NCBI GenBank assembly: GCA_963741845.1
Contig: CAVUJV010000033.1
Location: 124,001-188,000 of the forward strand
Reading direction: 5' to 3'
From: Roseiarcus sp963741845
GTDB lineage: Bacteria; Pseudomonadota; Alphaproteobacteria; Rhizobiales; Beijerinckiaceae
DNA length: 64,000 bases
The translations under genes and the position numbers were made by a program. Position 1 is the stretch's first letter. Each line of letters begins with the position of its first letter. The notes below the pieces were generated by a model. That model saw only the letters and a list, made by a program, of their open reading frames with translations. It did not search any database and was not told the DNA's origin. Of the stretch, positions 49,021 to 59,656 are shown one piece after another.

Positions 49021-50003
49021 TCTCCGAGACGGAAGGCAAGCCGGACGCGCCTGAGCGCGCCCATGAAGCGAAACGCGAGCGGCCGCAGCAGAGGCGCTCG
49101 ACGCGAGTCGAGGTCAACGGCTGGATCAATCTCGACAAGCCGGTCGGCGTGACATCGACCCAGGCCGTCGGGCGCCTGAAGTTCCTTTTCAATGCGAAGA
49201 AAGCGGGCCACGCCGGCACGCTCGATCCGCTCGCCTCCGGCGTGCTGCCCGTCGCCTTCGGGGAAGCCACCAAGACGGTGCCCATCGTGCAGGAAGGCGC
49301 CAAGGAATATCGATTCCGGGTGCGCTGGGGCGAGGAGACGGCGACCGACGACGCCGAGGGCGAAGTCGTGGCGCGCTCCGACAAGCGCCCGCAGCCCTCC
49401 GAAATCGCGGCGCTCCTTCCGCGCTTCACCGGCCTCATCGAGCAGGCGCCGCCGATGTTCTCGGCGATCAAGATCGACGGCGCCCGCGCTTACGATCTCG
49501 CGCGCGTCGGCGAGACTTTCGAGATCGCCGCGCGGCCGATCCATGTCTATCGGCTCGATCTTGTCGCGGTCGAGCCGGACGGCGCGACGTTCGAGGCCGA
49601 ATGCGGCAAGGGCGCCTATGTGCGCTCGCTCGCCCGTGATATCGGCCGCGCGCTCGGCTGCCACGGCCATGTGATCGAGCTCAGGCGGATGCGCGTCGGG
49701 CCGTTCTCGGCGGCGAACGGAATTCCGCTCAATAGCCTGCCGGACGATTCCGCCATGATGGCGCGCGCGATGCTCCCCTTGCAGGCGGGTCTCGCCGAAC
49801 TGCCGATGCTGGCGGTCGACTATAACGGCGCGGGAATTCTCCGGCGCGGACAGGCGCTGCTTCTGCGCGGCGCGGCCGCGCCCGAGGAGGGTCCCGCCTG
49901 GGTCTCGTGCTTCGGCGCGCCGGTCGCCTTCGGCGTGGTGCAGGACGGCTATTTCGTCTCGACGCGCGTCTTCAACCTGAAGGGCGGCGGCGGTCGGCGA
50001 TAG
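49017..50003 (+). CDS. truB: tRNA pseudouridine(55) synthase TruB
   Basis: A 328-residue TruB, which makes pseudouridine 55 in tRNA. The catalytic aspartate is D70 in GTLDPLASGVLP; AGHAG, KEYRFRVRWG and KGAYVRSLARDIG are conserved. A long N-terminal leader of about 35 polar residues (KPDAPERAHEAKRERPQQRRS) precedes the enzyme. It is the last gene of the rimP–nusA operon; no clear terminator follows. Confidence 0.96.
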   Translation: MISETEGKPDAPERAHEAKRERPQQRRSTRVEVNGWINLDKPVGVTSTQAVGRLKFLFNAKKAGHAGTLDPLASGVLPVAFGEATKTVPIVQEGAKEYRFRVRWGEETATDDAEGEVVARSDKRPQPSEIAALLPRFTGLIEQAPPMFSAIKIDGARAYDLARVGETFEIAARPIHVYRLDLVAVEPDGATFEAECGKGAYVRSLARDIGRALGCHGHVIELRRMRVGPFSAANGIPLNSLPDDSAMMARAMLPLQAGLAELPMLAVDYNGAGILRRGQALLLRGAAAPEEGPAWVSCFGAPVAFGVVQDGYFVSTRVFNLKGGGGRR

Positions 50004-50031
50004 AGGCGGGCTCCGGCCGAGGAGCTTCGAT

Positions 50032-50457
50032 TCAGCCCTCGTTGTCGACCACCCGCCAGCGACCCACGTTCAACGCGAGCCGCTTCAACTGGCTCAGCGT
50101 ATCCGTTTTGGCTGCGGCGGCTTTCCGGAACGATGTGCCGAGCGAGAGAATGCCCATGATCAGACCATCGTCGTCGATCAGCGGATGATAGGTCCTTGTC
50201 ACCCAGATCCGCTGCTGCCCGATCCATATTTCTTCGTTGACGTATCGGACGGTTCGGCCGGAAAAGACCCGGTCCCGTATTTCCTCGGCGTTGAAGAAGT
50301 CGGTGACGCCAAGCAGCGAAGATCCCTTTGGCCGCACCATCAGGGCCTTGCTGGCGGCATTCTGATAGGCGAGTCGGGAATCCAATCCGAGCGTAACCAT
50401 CAATTCGAGCGGCGACGTTGCGTTTTTTTCGCTCGCAAAACACTCGTTCGCAATCAT
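50032..50457 (-). CDS. PAS-domain-like small protein
   Basis: A 141-residue soluble protein whose middle resembles a PAS fold: LGLDSRLAYQNAASKALMVRP, then LGVTDFFNAEEIRDRVFSG and WVTRTYHPLIDDDGLIMGIL, the order of the usual PAS strands. No kinase, GGDEF or DNA-binding domain is attached. It converges on truB and is followed after 13 bases on the same strand by no coupled partner of known role; the upstream gene is the proline-rich membrane protein. Its ligand and role are unknown. Confidence 0.65.
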   Translation of the reverse strand: MIANECFASEKNATSPLELMVTLGLDSRLAYQNAASKALMVRPKGSSLLGVTDFFNAEEIRDRVFSGRTVRYVNEEIWIGQQRIWVTRTYHPLIDDDGLIMGILSLGTSFRKAAAAKTDTLSQLKRLALNVGRWRVVDNEG

Positions 50458-50470
50458 GGCGCTGCGAGCC

Positions 50471-52258
50471 TCACTTCCATGCCTCGAACGCCTTCTCCAG
50501 CATCTGCTGGCCCTCCGCCGATTTCTGGAAGACCAGCTTGGCGATTCGGTTGTCGTTGAGCAGCAGCGGGAAGTCGAACCAGGCGTTCGTCTTCATAAGA
50601 TCGAGGTTGCGGACGGTGTCGGTGTCGCTCTTGGCGAGCGCGATCAGGAAATAGTCGTCGCTGATTTTCACCCGCACGCTGTTGAGCGTCTGCGACGCCG
50701 TCGAATCCAGCTTGCGCATCTGGGGCAGGCCGACATCCTTGAAGCCGGCGATCGGCGCGCCGTCGGCGGGCGTGAATTTGAGGTCGATCGTATGCGTGGC
50801 CTGCAGCGTCGGGTCGGTATTCTTCCTCAGCGTCATTGTCGCGTGCAGCTTGAGATCGGGAATGTCCGCGTCGGCCTTCACCGCGACCGTGGACGGATCA
50901 TTCGGCGCCGCGGGAATGACGGACCAGACCGTCGAGCCGAGGTTGACGACCGGCTTTTGCGGATTGTCGGGCGAGGCGATCAGCAACGCCGCCCGCGCCG
51001 AGGTCGGCAGCGTCGTTTCGGCGGCCGGCGCCGGCGCCTGCGTCTGTCCCTGCGCCGGGGCTTCGGTCGCCGGACGCTCCTGGGCGCCCTGCGCGCTCTC
51101 CTGCGCAGGCGGCGGTTGTTGCCCAGGCGGTTGTTGCTGCGCGGGCTGTTCCTGCCCGGAGGTCGCGGCCTGCTGTTGAGGTTGAGCCTCGGGCGCGGGC
51201 GCCGTCTTGTCCTCCGCTGGCGACGGCTGGGCGCGCTGAGCGATCTTGGCGGGCGGCGGCGGGGCTGTCTGCTGGGGTTCGGGCGGCGGGGCGATGGCCA
51301 GATCCTGCGGCTTCTGCCGCATGAGGATCGCCACCACCGCGACGGAAAGCGCGACGCCGACGAGAACGGCGAGCGCGGGCCAGAGCCAGGACCGGGGCTT
51401 CTTCTCGGCCGCGGGCGCCGGGAGGGACGGGCGCTGTCCCTCGGCCTGGACGCCCGATGGCGGCGCCGGCTGCTCGTCCTCAGGCTGGCCGATGGGCCCG
51501 GCTTCGAACAAATCGCCGTGGTCGCCGCGCGCCGCGCCGATCGGCGGGGCGTTTGAGGCGGTCGCGTCAGCCTTCGTGCTCGGGACGACCTTGGCGAGAT
51601 TGGCGGGCGCGGGAGCGCTCGCGTCCGGACGGGGCGGTCCGACGGGCGGCGCGGTCGGCCCGGCGGCGCCGGCGGCCGGCGTCACCTGCACGGCCGGCGC
51701 AGGCTTCGCCCCGGCCGGCGGCGGGGGAGGGTTGGCGCGCAGCGGCGGAGGGCCAGGCGGCGTGGAAGGGCGGACCGGCTGGGGCGGCAACGGCGCCGCG
51801 GGTCGAGGGGGACTCGAGGGCGCGGCGGGCCGGGGCGCGGGAGCGGCCGCGCCGGGCCAGGCGGGGGGCGGCGCCATGGGAGGCGCGGGGGCGGTTGGAG
51901 CCGAAGGCTGCGGCGCTTTCGGAGGCGGGGGCGGCGGCGCGGCTGGCCGCGGCGGAGCAGCGCTGGGCCCGGCCGCTGGAGGGGGAGGCGCGGGCTGCGC
52001 CGGCGTTGGCGCAGGAGGCGCGGCTTGCGCAGCCGAACCCGGCGCGGCGACGAAGCTCTGCTCGACCGCCTCGATCGCCCGGTCGAGGGCGGCTTCCTCG
52101 CGGGCGATATCGCTTTCCGGCAGGGGCGGGCGCAGCGTCCGAAGCTGCGTGACGAGCGCCTTGCGCGCCCGGTCGTAGATCGCCTGACGGGCGGTTGGCG
52201 CGTGGCCCTTTGGAAGATTCGCGACCGCGCGCGTCAATAGCGATTGGTAGTCAGCCAT
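50471..52258 (-). CDS. Proline-rich single-pass membrane protein, function unknown
   Basis: A 595-residue protein. Residues 1-75 form a charged helical domain (LTRAVANLPKGHAPTARQAI; AREEAALDRAIEAVEQS) seen in other Rhizobiales hypothetical proteins. About 75-230 is a Pro/Ala-rich linker, followed by a single membrane helix near 290-310 (WLWPALAVLVGVALSVAVVAIL), then a Gln/Pro/Ala-rich periplasmic stalk and a folded C-domain of about 180 residues (TIDLKFTPADGAPIAGFKDV). The layout suggests a cytoplasmic sensor joined to a periplasmic beta-rich domain, but no catalytic motif is seen. The gene lies before the PAS-like gene, possibly in one transcript. Confidence 0.8.
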   Translation of the reverse strand: MADYQSLLTRAVANLPKGHAPTARQAIYDRARKALVTQLRTLRPPLPESDIAREEAALDRAIEAVEQSFVAAPGSAAQAAPPAPTPAQPAPPPPAAGPSAAPPRPAAPPPPPPKAPQPSAPTAPAPPMAPPPAWPGAAAPAPRPAAPSSPPRPAAPLPPQPVRPSTPPGPPPLRANPPPPPAGAKPAPAVQVTPAAGAAGPTAPPVGPPRPDASAPAPANLAKVVPSTKADATASNAPPIGAARGDHGDLFEAGPIGQPEDEQPAPPSGVQAEGQRPSLPAPAAEKKPRSWLWPALAVLVGVALSVAVVAILMRQKPQDLAIAPPPEPQQTAPPPPAKIAQRAQPSPAEDKTAPAPEAQPQQQAATSGQEQPAQQQPPGQQPPPAQESAQGAQERPATEAPAQGQTQAPAPAAETTLPTSARAALLIASPDNPQKPVVNLGSTVWSVIPAAPNDPSTVAVKADADIPDLKLHATMTLRKNTDPTLQATHTIDLKFTPADGAPIAGFKDVGLPQMRKLDSTASQTLNSVRVKISDDYFLIALAKSDTDTVRNLDLMKTNAWFDFPLLLNDNRIAKLVFQKSAEGQQMLEKAFEAWK

Positions 52259-52296
52259 TCAGGATGCGCTCGACCGCTCTTCGGGATGTGGGCTCC

Positions 52297-53593
<1,297 letters not shown>

Positions 53594-53615
53594 AGGCGAT
53601 GAGCCTCCGAACATG

Positions 53616-53651
53616 AAAAACCCCGGCCAGCGCAACAAGCTGGAGCCGGGG
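53616..53651 (-). terminator. Terminator-like hairpin just upstream of purA
   Basis: On the minus strand CCCCGGC(TC)CAGC pairs with GCTGGCCGGGG around a TTGTTGC loop and is followed by TTTTT, ending 22 bases before the purA ATG. There is no gene upstream on this strand for at least 170 bases, as the next gene is divergent. It may be an attenuator in the purA leader or a leftover terminator. Confidence 0.65.
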
Positions 53652-53822
53652 CTTATTGCGGCCATGGCCTAAACGATCGTTCCGCCGGAGTAAAGGCGCG
53701 GGGCGCGGCGCGGCCCGGTTTGGCGATTGTCGCGAAATCGGCGCCTGCCCGTCTTGGAACCGTCGTTTCCGTCTCCATATCGTGACCGCCGGGCCTTTCG
53801 AGGCCGGAGATGGAGACATGAG

Positions 53823-54539
53823 ATGACCCCCGAAGAACGCCAGCTGATTGGCGGATTGTTCGAGCGCATTCACAGCGCCGGCTCCGCGCCGCGCGATCCG
53901 CAGGCGGAATCCTTCATCAACGACGCCGTGCGCGCGGTTCCCTATTCGCCCTATGTGCTGGCCCAGACCGTGCTTGTGCAGCAGCAGGCGCTGGAAGCCG
54001 CCGCCCACCGCATCGCCGAGCTTGAGGCGATGGCGCATGAGGCCGCCGAGCGGCAGCAGGCGCAGGGGCAGGGCAGCTTCCTCGGCAATCTCGGCAAGTC
54101 GCTTTTCGGCGGCGGCCCGGCCCTGAACGCGCCCCAGCAGGCCGATTCCGGCTATCGCGGCCCCGTTCCGCCGCAGCCCTCGCGCGGCTATGCGCCTCCG
54201 CCGCCCCAGCCCGAGCCCTATCAGCAACCGCCGCAGCGCGGCCCCTGGGGCGCGCCCGCCGGAGGCGGCGGCGGATTCTTGCAGAACGCCATGTCGACCG
54301 CGACGGGCGTGGCGGGCGGCGTCGTGCTCGGCAACCTGATCGGCGGCCTCTTCGGCGGTCACGGCGGCGGCATGTTCGGAGCCGGCCCGGCGATGGCGGC
54401 CCCGACCGAGACGATCAACAATTTCTACGAGAATTCGCCGGACCAGAACCAGGGCATCGACCCCGGCGTTCCCGACGACGCGGGCTATATCGACGATTCG
54501 TCCTTCGACGATTCGTCGGGCGGCTACGACGACGTGTGA
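53823..54539 (+). CDS. DUF2076 family protein
   Basis: A 238-residue DUF2076 protein. It begins MTPEERQLIGGLFERIHSA and has a helical first 80 residues (LAQTVLVQQQALEAAAHRIAELEA), then a Pro/Gln/Gly-rich linker, then a glycine-rich hydrophobic segment (GVAGGVVLGNLIGGLFGG, about residues 160-180), and an acidic Asp/Ser tail. The family is described as possibly periplasmic or membrane-associated, with unknown function. GGAGA precedes the ATG at 53823. A terminator follows directly. Confidence 0.88.
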   Translation: MTPEERQLIGGLFERIHSAGSAPRDPQAESFINDAVRAVPYSPYVLAQTVLVQQQALEAAAHRIAELEAMAHEAAERQQAQGQGSFLGNLGKSLFGGGPALNAPQQADSGYRGPVPPQPSRGYAPPPPQPEPYQQPPQRGPWGAPAGGGGGFLQNAMSTATGVAGGVVLGNLIGGLFGGHGGGMFGAGPAMAAPTETINNFYENSPDQNQGIDPGVPDDAGYIDDSSFDDSSGGYDDV

Positions 54540-54545
54540 TTTTCA

Positions 54546-54575
54546 GGGGCACGGTCGCCGATCGTGCCCCTTTTT
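54546..54575 (+). terminator. Rho-independent terminator after DUF2076 gene
   Basis: GGGGCACG (54546-54553) pairs with CGTGCCCC (54563-54570), followed by five T and a further TT-rich stretch. Confidence 0.85.
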
Positions 54576-54698
54576 CCTTTCCGCGCGCCGGCTGGACGAC
54601 GGCTTGACCTTCCCACGATGGTAAGGTTCATGAAGCTGTTCGGGCCGGCTTTTCCCGACGCCGGCTCCCTGAATTCGCTTTCCGAAGGAGCCCGACCG

Positions 54699-55073
54699 AT
54701 GAGATTTGCCGCTTTTGCCCTGACAGCCGTGCTTGCCCTGTCGGCGCACCTCGCGCTCCCGCAAATGGCGATCGCCGAGGACATGCAGAACATGAACATG
54801 CACGACAAGACGGCGGCAAGCGCCGCCGACAAGGCCTATGTCGCCGCGATGCGGACGATGATGAGCGCGATGAATGTCGAGTCCACCGGAAATCCGGACA
54901 AGGACTTCGCCCTCATGATGATTCCGCATCATCAGGCCGCGATCGACATGGCCAAGGCCGAACTGCAATATGGGACCAATCCTGAAATCCGGCAGCTTGC
55001 GACCGACATCGTCGCCGCGCAGGAGAAGGAGATCGCCCAGATGAAGAAGTGGCTCGCCAAGCACGGCAAGTGA
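54699..55073 (+). CDS. DUF305 family secreted protein
   Basis: A 124-residue secreted protein with a signal peptide (MRFAAFALTAVLALSAHLAL…AIA) and a DUF305 four-helix domain. The ferritin-like core carries DFALMMIPHHQAAIDMAK, with paired His and several Met that could bind copper or another metal, and KEIAQMKKWLAKHG at the end. Members such as CopM bind copper or silver in the periplasm; a metal role here is inference. GAAGGAG precedes the start, which lies beyond a terminator, so it has its own promoter. Confidence 0.88.
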   Translation: MRFAAFALTAVLALSAHLALPQMAIAEDMQNMNMHDKTAASAADKAYVAAMRTMMSAMNVESTGNPDKDFALMMIPHHQAAIDMAKAELQYGTNPEIRQLATDIVAAQEKEIAQMKKWLAKHGK

Positions 55074-55089
55074 GGCGAACGGCAACGCC

Positions 55090-56028
55090 TCACATCACGA
55101 TCACCTTCGTCCCTACGGGCGCGCGATTGTAGAGGTCGATCACGTCCTCGTTGGTCATGCGGATGCAGCCGGACGAGACATCCTGCCCGATGCTCGAAGG
55201 GTCGTTCGTGCCGTGAATGCGGTAGAGCGTCGAGCCGAGATAGAGGGCGCGGGCGCCCAGCGGATTATGCGGTCCGCCGGCGAGCCGCTTCGGCAGATCG
55301 GGTCGGCGCCTGAGCATCTCTTCCGGCGGAATCCATTCCGGCCACTCGGCCTTGCGCGTGACCGTCTTCACGCCCGCCCATTCGAAGCCCGGCCGTCCGA
55401 CGCCGACCCCGTAGCGCAGCGCCCGGCCGTCGGCCTCGACGAGAAAGAGGAAATGGCGGCCCGTGTCGATGACGATCGTGCCCGGCGCCTCGGGGCCGGA
55501 ATAGGCGACCTCCTGCTTGCGGAACTGCGGGTCGGGGCCGCTCGCCGGGGCGCTCTCGTCCGCGGCGGAGGCTGAGGGCGCGATCGGCGCCGGCTGCGGA
55601 ACGACGGACGCGGGCTGCGGCCTCGTCGCTGCCTCTGTCGGCGCTGCTCCGAGCGCCGTTCCCCAGCCGCCGCGCCCGCCGGTCGCGCCAAATCCCCAGC
55701 GCGGAGGCGGCGCCGTCACAGACCGGGCCTCCGGCGGCGGCGCGGGATGGGCTGCGCGCCGCGCCCTGAGGCGGGCGGGCAGGCGCGCCGGGTCGGCTTC
55801 CGGCCGCGCCTCGGGAGGATCGGCCGGGCTCGCCCCGTATCCCGCGATTGGCGATGCGCCCCCTCGTCCCGCGCCGGAATCGCCCGGCGGCGCGCCCCAG
55901 AAGGCCGGCGGAGGCGGGGGCGGCTCCAGCCCCAGCACGGCAAGCCCGTCGGCGCCGTCCGCCAGCGCCAGATTCGGCGGGACGCAGGCCGCCGCGATCG
56001 CCGCCAACCCGAGCGTTGCTTTTCGCAT
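55090..56028 (-). CDS. L,D-transpeptidase (YkuD domain)
   Basis: A 312-residue secreted enzyme with a signal peptide (MRKATLGLAAIAAACVPPNLALA), a long Pro/Ala/Gly-rich linker (about residues 30-165) and a YkuD domain. The active site is HGTNDPSSIG then SSGCIRM near residues 270-293, with the catalytic cysteine in SSGCIR. It forms 3-3 peptidoglycan cross-links or attaches lipoproteins. The linker may span the wall. It converges on the DUF305 gene. Confidence 0.92.
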   Translation of the reverse strand: MRKATLGLAAIAAACVPPNLALADGADGLAVLGLEPPPPPPAFWGAPPGDSGAGRGGASPIAGYGASPADPPEARPEADPARLPARLRARRAAHPAPPPEARSVTAPPPRWGFGATGGRGGWGTALGAAPTEAATRPQPASVVPQPAPIAPSASAADESAPASGPDPQFRKQEVAYSGPEAPGTIVIDTGRHFLFLVEADGRALRYGVGVGRPGFEWAGVKTVTRKAEWPEWIPPEEMLRRRPDLPKRLAGGPHNPLGARALYLGSTLYRIHGTNDPSSIGQDVSSGCIRMTNEDVIDLYNRAPVGTKVIVM

Positions 56029-56100
56029 GGTCTCCCGATGAAAGCGCCGTCATTCGCGCTTTCGAGGGTCGGCGAGGAAGCTTGCGCTTGCCTTGAGCCC

Positions 56101-56901
56101 TCAGGCGGGAGCCCGGACCGCGGCGCCGCTCAGGGGATTGGCCTCGTCCCAGCCGTAGCGCAGGGTCTCGAAGCGCATCGCCTTGGCGTCGATCATGAGG
56201 AGCCGTCCGACGAGCCCCCGGTCGTCGTCGCCGAAGCCGCCGACGATCTCGCGGATCGCTTCGAGCGCCATCAGCGAGCCAAGCACGCCGCCGAGCGCGC
56301 CGAGCACGCCGGCTTCCGCGCAGGTCGGAATGGCGCCGGGCGGCGGCGCTTCGGGAAAGAGACAGCGATAGGTGGGATTGGGCAAGCCGTCGGGGCCTGT
56401 TTCGTAAGGCTTCAGCGTGGTCAGCGTGCCGTCGAATTCGCCCAGCGCCGCGGCGACCAGCGGCTTCCGCTCAAAAAAGCAGGCGTCGGACAGCGCGTAG
56501 CGGGTGGCGAAATTGTCCGAGCCGTCGAGCACGACATCGAAGCGCGCCACGATCGCGCGCGCGTTGCTTGCATCGAGGCGCGCGGGGATCGGCTCGACCG
56601 CGACATGCGGATTGATATGGGCGATCGCCTCCGCAGCGCTCTCGGTCTTTGGGCGCCCGACGTCGCTCGTGCCGTGCAAAATCTGACGATGGAGGTTGGA
56701 CAGCGCCACCGTGTCGTCATCGAGAACGCCGAGCGTTCCGACGCCCGCGCCCGCGAGATATTGCAGCGCCGGCGAGCCGAGTCCGCCTGCGCCGATGACG
56801 AGGACGCGCGCCGCCTTCAGCCGGGTCTGTCCCGGCCCGCCGACGCCGCGCAGCACGATCTGGCGCGAATAGCGTTCGACTTCCTCGCTGGAAAGAGTCA
56901 T
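56101..56901 (-). CDS. MoeB/ThiF/HesA-type adenylyltransferase
   Basis: A 266-residue E1-like enzyme that adenylates the C-terminal glycine of a small sulfur carrier protein such as MoaD or ThiS. It has RYSRQIVLRGVGGPGQ at the N-terminus, the ATP loop VIGAGGLGSPALQYLAGAGVG near residues 33-53, DDDTVALSNLHRQILHG, and YRCLFPE…PTCAEAGVLG. The paired CxxC zinc sites of E. coli MoeB are not visible, so the exact partner is uncertain. The start is at MTLSSEEVERYSRQ (56901). It lies 110 bases after the amidohydrolase. Confidence 0.85.
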   Translation of the reverse strand: MTLSSEEVERYSRQIVLRGVGGPGQTRLKAARVLVIGAGGLGSPALQYLAGAGVGTLGVLDDDTVALSNLHRQILHGTSDVGRPKTESAAEAIAHINPHVAVEPIPARLDASNARAIVARFDVVLDGSDNFATRYALSDACFFERKPLVAAALGEFDGTLTTLKPYETGPDGLPNPTYRCLFPEAPPPGAIPTCAEAGVLGALGGVLGSLMALEAIREIVGGFGDDDRGLVGRLLMIDAKAMRFETLRYGWDEANPLSGAAVRAPA

Positions 56902-57011
56902 GCGCCGCGATAGCACGTCCGCGCCCTGCGCGCGAAGAGGCCCGTTTCGCCCGGGCGCCGCTCCGGGAGAGTGCGGGCGGCTGCCGGAAAGCGCGCCGCC
57001 CCGGTCAACCC

Positions 57012-58511
57012 TCACGCCCGGAAGAGATCGCGCTCGATCCCGGCCGCCGCGAACACATGGTCGCGGCTCGCCTCAAGCTCCGTGCGCAGCTTCGGGATGT
57101 CGTAGCCGACCATCCCGCCGCGCCATTTCTTGATCTGCCCGGCGCAGAGCACGGTCGAGACATTGGAGCGGTCCATCAGCGTCACGACCGCGCCGGCGGC
57201 GTGATTGAGCGGCGCGACGTTGAGCGCCGTCGCATCGAGCAGGATGACGTCGGCGTCCTTGCCGGGGGTGAGCGAGCCTGTCCTGTGATCGATTTTCAGC
57301 CCCTTCGCGCCGCCCATCGTCGCCATCTTCAGCACGTCGGCGACGCCCATCAGCTTCGGATAGTCCTTGCCCTGAAGCGCGAGTTCGTTGGCGAGCATCC
57401 GCTGCAGCGTGAGCACGCTGCGCATCTGGGTGAACATGTCGGCGGCCATCGTGCATTCGACGTCGGACGACAGCGAAGCGCTCATGCCGAGGTCGAGGAT
57501 CTTCTGGATCGGCGGCATGCCGTGGCGCATGTGCATCTCGATCGGCGAGGAGACCGAGACATGCGCGCCTGCGTCCGCCGCCGTCTTCCAGGCCATGTCG
57601 CTCATGCCCGTCATGTGGATGAAGAAACAGTCGGGGCCGAACTGACCGGACTTCGCGAGTTCGTCGAAGGTCGGCTGCATCCCGAATGTGCCGACGACAT
57701 GCAACGCGATCGGCAGGCCGAGCTCGCGGCCGATCGCCCAGGCCTTCTCATAGCCCGGAATATAGATCTCGCCGCCCATGAACATGCTGAGCAACTGGTC
57801 CGAAGAAGCGAAGTGCTGGTCGCGGATGCGCTTCGCGTCGCCGGGATATTTCGTCTTGTCGCCCCAGCCCTCGAAGTAGCCGAAGACGGCGCGCCGCCCG
57901 GTCGCGCGCAGGGCTTCGATCGCGGCGTCCGAATGTTCGGGCGAATGATGGATCTGGCTCACGTCCATGACGCCCGTCACGCCGGCGTCGATCTGGGCCA
58001 CGCCGCCGAACAGCTCGTTGATGAAGACGTCGTGCGGCCGGTAGCCCATCGAGAGCTTCTGCAGGATCGACTCATAGTAATTGTGGGCGCTCTCCGGGCG
58101 TCCGTCGTTGATGAGGATGCCGTCCGCGAGGAAGCCGCGCAGCGCGGTCTCGAACTGGTGATGATGCGTGTCGATGAAGCCCGGCATGACGATATGCCCG
58201 GTCGCGTCGATCACCGCCGCGTCCGGCGCCGAAATCGAGGCCGCGACCTCGGCGATGGTCGAACCGTCGATCAGCACGTCGCCGGCAGCGAAGTCGCCGA
58301 CCGCCTTGTCCATCGAGAGAATCGTCCCGCCCTTGATGAGGGTGCGGCGTCCCTTGACGCCGACGCCCTCGGGCATCGCGCTCGCGGCCGCGCCGTGCTG
58401 CGCTTCGAGATTGACCGCGGCCGCGCGGCGCGGCGCCGGATCGGCCGCGAAGATCGGCCCAAAGGCATGAGACTCGCCTCCCGCCGAAGCGAGGCCGCAA
58501 AGAGTGCACAT
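57012..58511 (-). CDS. Amidohydrolase (ATZ/TRZ/cytosine deaminase-like) with CxxC N-terminus
   Basis: A 499-residue amidohydrolase of the chlorohydrolase/deaminase group. Metal ligands are visible: HxH in GFIDTHHHQFE, His in IALHVVGTFG and FFIHMTGMS, and Asp in ASLSSDVECTM. The C-terminus has GSLTPGKDADVILLDATAL. The N-terminus is unusual: MCTLCG at residues 1-6 and about 50 further residues precede the domain at RRTLIKGGTILSM. A strong GGAGGAAATCG before the ATG supports this start. It lies just downstream of the RbsC-type permease gene and may act on the imported substrate. Confidence 0.85.
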   Translation of the reverse strand: MCTLCGLASAGGESHAFGPIFAADPAPRRAAAVNLEAQHGAAASAMPEGVGVKGRRTLIKGGTILSMDKAVGDFAAGDVLIDGSTIAEVAASISAPDAAVIDATGHIVMPGFIDTHHHQFETALRGFLADGILINDGRPESAHNYYESILQKLSMGYRPHDVFINELFGGVAQIDAGVTGVMDVSQIHHSPEHSDAAIEALRATGRRAVFGYFEGWGDKTKYPGDAKRIRDQHFASSDQLLSMFMGGEIYIPGYEKAWAIGRELGLPIALHVVGTFGMQPTFDELAKSGQFGPDCFFIHMTGMSDMAWKTAADAGAHVSVSSPIEMHMRHGMPPIQKILDLGMSASLSSDVECTMAADMFTQMRSVLTLQRMLANELALQGKDYPKLMGVADVLKMATMGGAKGLKIDHRTGSLTPGKDADVILLDATALNVAPLNHAAGAVVTLMDRSNVSTVLCAGQIKKWRGGMVGYDIPKLRTELEASRDHVFAAAGIERDLFRA

Positions 58512-58617
58512 CGATTTCCTCCCTGCACGTCTGAAGGCGGCTCGACGGGTCGCGGCCTGATTTCAGCGTGATGGGCGGAAACTTGCCGAAAAGCGGCCTG
58601 CCGTCAAACGGCGGACC

Positions 58618-59641
58618 CTACACCCTTCGTCGTTTCGACTTCGCGAAGGTGTCGAAGGCGACAGCCAGCACGATGATGACGCCGATGATGATCTGCTGGA
58701 TGTAGGACGACACGTTCATCAGCACGAGTCCGTTGAGCAGGACGCCGATCAGGATCGTGCCGATCACCGTGCCGAAGATCGTGCCCGCGCCGCCGAAGAG
58801 GCTCGTGCCGCCGATCACGACGGACGCGATGACGGTCAGCTCATAGCCCGTGCCCGCGACCGCCTCGGCGGAGTTGAGCCGGGCCGACAGAACGAAGGCG
58901 CCGAGGCCGGCGAAGAAGCCCATGATGACATAGACGCTCGCGATGATCCGGCTGACGTTGAGGCCCGAGAGGCGCGCGGCCTCCGGATTGCCGCCGACCG
59001 CATAGACCTGCCGTCCGTAGCGCGTGTAGCGCAGCACGATATGGGCGAGCACGGCGGCGAGCAGGAAGATGATCACGGGAACCGGCACCGGACCGATCTT
59101 GCCCTGTCCCCACCAGGTGAAGGACGGCTGGAAGCCGGAAATCGGGCCGCCGGCGGCGAAAAGCAAAGCCGCGCCGCGAAAGGCCGACATGCCGCCGAGC
59201 GTCACGACGAAGGGCGGAACCTTGAGCCGCGTGATCGCGACGCCCTGCAGCCAGCCGCAGAGAAGGCCGACCGCGATCGCGGCCAGCGCCGCCGCGCCCC
59301 ATCCATAGCCGACGCCGCCTTCGCCGACCGTGAAGCGATTCTCCAGGCCGCCCTTGGCGACGGCGGCGGCGACGAGGCCGGAGAAGGCGACCAGCGAGCC
59401 GACCGACAGGTCGATGCCGGCGGTGAGGATGACGAATGTCATGCCGACCGCGAGCAACCCGGTGATCGACACCTGCCGCATCACGTTGAAGAGGTTGATC
59501 TCCGACAGGAACCGCGGCTCGCATGATGGCGAAGAGCAGCATCAGCGCGAGGAGGAAGAGCGTCGGCGCGAAGCGCGCGACGAAGCCGAAGACGTCGAAG
59601 CCTTTATCCTCGGCCGCCTCTGTCGCTCGCGCTTCGCTCAT
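58618..59641 (-). CDS. Ribose-type ABC transporter permease, frameshifted
   Basis: An RbsC-like permease of about 341 residues with 8-10 membrane helices. Conserved stretches are TAGIDLSVGSLVAFSGLV, VPPFVVTLGGMSAFRGAALL, GGNPEAARLSGLNVSRI and VIGGTSLFGGAGTIFGTVIG. The N-terminus (FVARFAPTLFLLALMLLFAIM) lies in one frame and the rest in the next; removing one base near 59519-59523 gives EPRFLSEINLFNVMRQ. It forms the channel of a sugar or autoinducer importer with the adjacent ATPase and binding protein. Confidence 0.9.
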
Positions 59642-59656
59642 TCTGAAATGCCTCTT

